Positions 4,236 through 7,216 of a stretch of 7,216 nucleotides of DNA are shown here, piece after piece (the first letter of the stretch is position 1; each line of letters begins with the position of its first letter). The notes under the pieces were generated by a model. That model saw nothing but the letters and a program-made list of their open reading frames with translations, ran no database searches and had not been told where the DNA came from. The translations under genes and the position numbers were made by a program. Source of the stretch: an uncultured Thermoanaerobacteraceae bacterium (lineage in GTDB: Bacteria; Bacillota; DSM-12270; Thermacetogeniales; Thermacetogeniaceae); the NCBI GenBank assembly GCA_937914965.1, contig CALGIY010000213.1, positions 1 through 7,216 on the forward strand. The letters are read 5' to 3'.

Positions 4236-6856
4236 ACGCTCTCCAGATCATCCCAAGTGGGCCCTACTTCGATACCCACCTTCAAGGGGACATCAAGTTC
4301 CAGTACATTCTCCATCCCGCTGCGAACAATGCAAATGAGAGTTTTAAGCTCCTCAGAAGGGAGTTCAAAGACCAGTTCGTCATGAACCTGCAAAAGCGGG
4401 CGTGCTGTTAAACCTTGTTCCTGTAAAACTTCATCTATCCGCAGCATTGCCAGTTTGATAATATCAGCAGCACTTCCCTGAATAGGGGTATTGACTGCAG
4501 TTCTTTCTCCAAAAGCACGCACATTTTTATTGCTGCTTAAAAGATCGGGTAGATACCTGCGCCTCTTGAAAAGCGTCTTTACATAACCCTTTTCTCTTGT
4601 TTCCATGATCGTTTCCTCGATAAATCTTCTCACACCAGGATACTGCTGGAAGTAGTTTTCAATATAGAGTGCCGCCTCTTGCCGGCTGACCCCAATATCC
4701 CGTGCAAGCCCAAAATCTGTGATGCCGTAGATAACCCCAAAGTTGATCCCCTTGGCCCTCCGGCGCAGATCAGGAGTAACATCTTCCGGTGCCACCCCAA
4801 AGATGGTTGCCGCAGTTCTGGTGTGAATATCCTTACCCTGCTGAAAATCTGCGATCAACCGGGGATCCTGGGACATATGGGCCATGACACGGAGTTCAAT
4901 CTGGGAGTAATCCGCAGCCATCAAAATCCACCCTGGTTCTGATGGCACAAATGCCTTTCTAATCTTTCTTCCCAGTTCATCCCTAATAGGTATATTCTGT
5001 AGATTGGGCTCAGTGCTGCTCAGCCTCCCGGTGGCAGTGATCGTCTGGTTAAAAGTTGTATGCACTCTTCCTGTCCGGGGGCTAACCAGGTTCTGCAGGC
5101 CATCTACATATGTGGATTTCAGTTTGGTAAGCTGCCGATATTCCAGTAGCTTTTCGGCAATCTCATGGTGAGAAGAGAGTTTTTCTAAAACTGACGCATC
5201 TGTGCTGTATCCTGTCTTCGTTCTTTTGATGACCGGAAGCTTTAACTTATCAAAGAGAATCTGCCCTAACTGACGGGGGGAATTGATGTTAAAGCCTTCC
5301 CCTGCCATGGCATAAATTTCACCGGTTAGAGTTAGTAATTGTTTGCTGAGTTCGCGAGACATTTCTTCCAACCGGGCAACATCCAATTTAATGCCCCGTA
5401 TTTCCATCTCTGCCAACACAGCAGATAGAGGCAGTTCTACATTATTGAAGAGGTCATCCAGTTCATCTCTTTCCAGCGACTCTCTCAACACCGGCCATAA
5501 TTTTTTGATTGTAAGGGCGCACTGGGCCGCCCTGGTTTCATCCTGGGCAAAAGCAACCATCTGATTGAGGTGTTTCAAAGAACTCTCCTCAAGCGACGGG
5601 TTAGCAAGTGAAGAATTCAAAAGATAGGCAGAAAGCATTGTATCCCCCAAAACACCCTGGAGGCCAATATTGTGACGTCTGCACATGATTAACTCCGCTT
5701 TAGCATCATGACACCATTTTTCAATCTCCGGGTTAGCTAGGGCCGTATCTAAATAAGCAAGCATCTCTTCTCTTTGCTTTGTATCTGCGGGAAAGACTAC
5801 GGCAGCATAGTTTTTACCCCAAGCCAGACCCAGAGTTGATAAAGATGCTTCATGAGGAGAAACCCCATTCCGATCAAAACAGAAAGCGCATTTCCCCTCA
5901 TTCTTAATCTGATCAATGACCTGAACCAGGTCAGGTACAGCTGCAACCAAGTGGTAATTTTCACCCTCAGTAGGTGGGGTAATAGACTGCACAGGCATCT
6001 CTTCCTGGACATTTTTCAACATTGACTTAAACTCCAACTGCTGGTAGATTTTGATCAAAGCCTCATAATCAGGCTCTTCCACTATTAGCTCAGGAAAATC
6101 AATCTTTACAGGAACATCCTGGGCAAGTGTGGCCAACCTTTTGCTCATCAAGGCCTGGTCATGGTACTCATTTAAGAGGGATGCCATTTTGGGAGGCAGC
6201 TTGTCCAGGTTGGCAAGACACTCCTCAACACTATCAAACTGATCGAGCAGTTTGACCGCTGTTTTGATACCGATCCGCGGCACACCAGGAATATTGTCGC
6301 TCTGATCCCCCTTGAGGCCCTTAAGATCGGCAACCTGAGCGGGGTCAACCCCGTACTTCTCCTTAACCCCTTGTGGGGTAAAGCGCTCTAAATTACTGAT
6401 ACCCTTACGGGTGATCAATGCCGTTGTGTATTCAGATACCAACTGCAGCAGGTCGCGATCCCCGGATACAACTAAAGCCTGAATACCTTCCGCCTCAGCA
6501 GCCCGAACCGCCGCGCTGATTAGATCATCACCTTCATACCCCTCCAGTTCCAAAATCGGTATGCGCAGAGCACTGAGCACCTCTTTGATCAACGGGAACT
6601 GGGGCCGCAGTTCATCAGGTGTTGCTTTACGATGTGCTTTATAATCTTCATATATTTTATGTCTAAAGGTTACCCGGCTGTAGTCAAAAACGACCGCCAG
6701 GTAATCTGGCTGTTCCTGGCGAACAATCTTATGCAGCATGGTAGTAAAACCATAAACAGCGTTTGTAAAATATCCAGTTGTAGTAGTCAATAGCGGTAAG
6801 GCATGAAATGCCCTGTGCGCCAAACTATTACCGTCAAGAATTACAAGCTTCTTCAT
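4229..6856 (-). CDS. polA: DNA polymerase I, without proofreading activity
   Basis: Pol I removes RNA primers and fills gaps during lagging-strand maturation and excision repair. The 875 residues include three regions. The 5'-nuclease (about 1-290) has metal-ligand acidic residues in LDGNS (D8), VVFDYS (D58), EGYEGDD (105-111), SGDRD (131-135) and GDQSDNIPG (183-191). The 3'-5' exonuclease-like region (about 300-460) has lost its acidic residues: the expected DxE is FDRNG (327-331), the second motif is KWCHDAKAE (380-388), and the third is AAQCALTI (443-450) with no Asp. The polymerase region has motif A AADYSQIELR (647-656, D649), the O-helix with R698, K702, F706 and Y710, and motif C QVHDELV (823-829, D826). 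Length and the dead exonuclease match Bacillus-type enzymes. Phe706, not Tyr, predicts discrimination against dideoxynucleotides. The start is supported by GGGGG (6864-6868), 7 nt upstream. Confidence 0.98.
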   Translation of the reverse strand: MKKLVILDGNSLAHRAFHALPLLTTTTGYFTNAVYGFTTMLHKIVRQEQPDYLAVVFDYSRVTFRHKIYEDYKAHRKATPDELRPQFPLIKEVLSALRIPILELEGYEGDDLISAAVRAAEAEGIQALVVSGDRDLLQLVSEYTTALITRKGISNLERFTPQGVKEKYGVDPAQVADLKGLKGDQSDNIPGVPRIGIKTAVKLLDQFDSVEECLANLDKLPPKMASLLNEYHDQALMSKRLATLAQDVPVKIDFPELIVEEPDYEALIKIYQQLEFKSMLKNVQEEMPVQSITPPTEGENYHLVAAVPDLVQVIDQIKNEGKCAFCFDRNGVSPHEASLSTLGLAWGKNYAAVVFPADTKQREEMLAYLDTALANPEIEKWCHDAKAELIMCRRHNIGLQGVLGDTMLSAYLLNSSLANPSLEESSLKHLNQMVAFAQDETRAAQCALTIKKLWPVLRESLERDELDDLFNNVELPLSAVLAEMEIRGIKLDVARLEEMSRELSKQLLTLTGEIYAMAGEGFNINSPRQLGQILFDKLKLPVIKRTKTGYSTDASVLEKLSSHHEIAEKLLEYRQLTKLKSTYVDGLQNLVSPRTGRVHTTFNQTITATGRLSSTEPNLQNIPIRDELGRKIRKAFVPSEPGWILMAADYSQIELRVMAHMSQDPRLIADFQQGKDIHTRTAATIFGVAPEDVTPDLRRRAKGINFGVIYGITDFGLARDIGVSRQEAALYIENYFQQYPGVRRFIEETIMETREKGYVKTLFKRRRYLPDLLSSNKNVRAFGERTAVNTPIQGSAADIIKLAMLRIDEVLQEQGLTARPLLQVHDELVFELPSEELKTLICIVRSGMENVLELDVPLKVGIEVGPTWDDLESVE

Positions 6857-6863
6857 CCAATAT

Positions 6864-6868
6864 CCCCC
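6864..6868 (-). promoter_or_regulatory. polA ribosome binding site overlapping the upstream stop
   Basis: GGGGG on the minus strand begins with the G of the TAG stop codon of the CapA-like gene (6868-6870) and is 7 nt before the polA ATG. This ties polA to the upstream gene in one transcript and leaves no room for a separate polA promoter in the 11-bp gap. Confidence 0.7.
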
Positions 6869-7216
6869 TAATTTCCCTTGCTCACATTAATGATTCCTTT
6901 AGTATCGCTGAGATTAATGTTTGTATCGAATTCCAAACAGAGTTTCTTCATCTTTTTTAAAATACGTGCTGCATCGTCCCCTTTAGCAGGGCGAGGCTGC
7001 TCATTTTCAATCATGGCCGGATACAATTCTATCTTCTGTAGTTCGCTCCCCTTAAAATATGTTTTGACCAGCAGGGTTTCCATGCACTTGGGACGGCGCT
7101 GTCTATCGTAGACAAAGTTCCCTAAACTGTAAGCAATCAGTGACCCGTTGTAAACTTCTATCCCCTGCAGGCAGTGAGGATGATGCCCGATCACCAATTT
7201 TGCTCCGGCATCCACC
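6868..7216 (-). CDS. CapA-family protein, C-terminal part (5' partial)
   Basis: The frame runs off the right edge, so the GTG codon at 7215 is an internal Val and not a start. The 115 visible residues contain [13 protein letters not shown] (2-14) and [12 protein letters not shown] (26-37), both hallmarks of the CapA / poly-gamma-glutamate synthesis protein fold, which resembles metallophosphoesterases; the two histidines in GHHPH sit at the presumed metal site. The remaining about 75 residues are a charged tail ([13 protein letters not shown] and on) ending in a TAG that overlaps the polA ribosome binding site. Family members are usually 350-400 residues, so roughly the last third is seen. 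In Bacillus the family acts in capsule synthesis, but many clostridial paralogues have no known role; I do not infer capsule production from this fragment. Confidence 0.88.
   Translation of the reverse strand, partial: VDAGAKLVIGHHPHCLQGIEVYNGSLIAYSLGNFVYDRQRRPKCMETLLVKTYFKGSELQKIELYPAMIENEQPRPAKGDDAARILKKMKKLCLEFDTNINLSDTKGIINVSKGN

Noticed and set aside
1..7216. CRISPR array, tRNA or rRNA gene, insertion sequence, toxin-antitoxin or defence system
   Set aside because: No spaced repeats, cloverleaf-like segment, transposase or defence-related protein was seen; the window is filled with housekeeping genes.

Overview
The window is two pieces of DNA of different origin. Bases 1 to about 380 are very AT-rich and read rightwards. 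They hold the C-terminal end of a secreted or surface protein and the first 24 codons of a lipoprotein, both in a style typical of Bacteroidetes: a lipobox signal, no Shine-Dalgarno, and AT-only spacers. From about 386 to the right end the DNA has mid-range G+C, all genes lie on the minus strand, and each has a strong Shine-Dalgarno sequence. This part looks like a spore-forming Clostridia-type Firmicute; YtaF, proofreading-less Pol I and the gene order support that.

Reading the large part in its direction of transcription (right to left), the order is: the C-terminal part of a CapA-family protein (cut by the window edge), DNA polymerase I (polA), formamidopyrimidine-DNA glycosylase (mutM), the sporulation membrane protein YtaF, dephospho-CoA kinase (coaE), a membrane-anchored SLT-type lytic transglycosylase, and nicotinate phosphoribosyltransferase. 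Gaps are 11, 4, 73, 17, 34 and 76 bp, so most or all of it is probably one operon. The polA-mutM-ytaF-coaE order also occurs in Bacillus. The two repair proteins fit together: MutM excises oxidised purines and Pol I fills repair gaps. CoaE makes the final step of CoA synthesis, the transglycosylase trims peptidoglycan, and the last enzyme salvages nicotinate to NAD.

The junction near 372-386 cuts two convergent genes at once. The lipoprotein stops two residues after its lipobox cysteine, and the phosphoribosyltransferase loses its natural last residues. No mobile element, repeat or terminator is there. A chimeric contig or clone is the simplest explanation. I found no undescribed system, RNA gene, CRISPR array or insertion sequence. 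The remaining points of interest are a possible hairpin over the ytaF start, a 10-bp tandem repeat in the possible promoter of the last gene, and the CapA-like gene directly ahead of polA.
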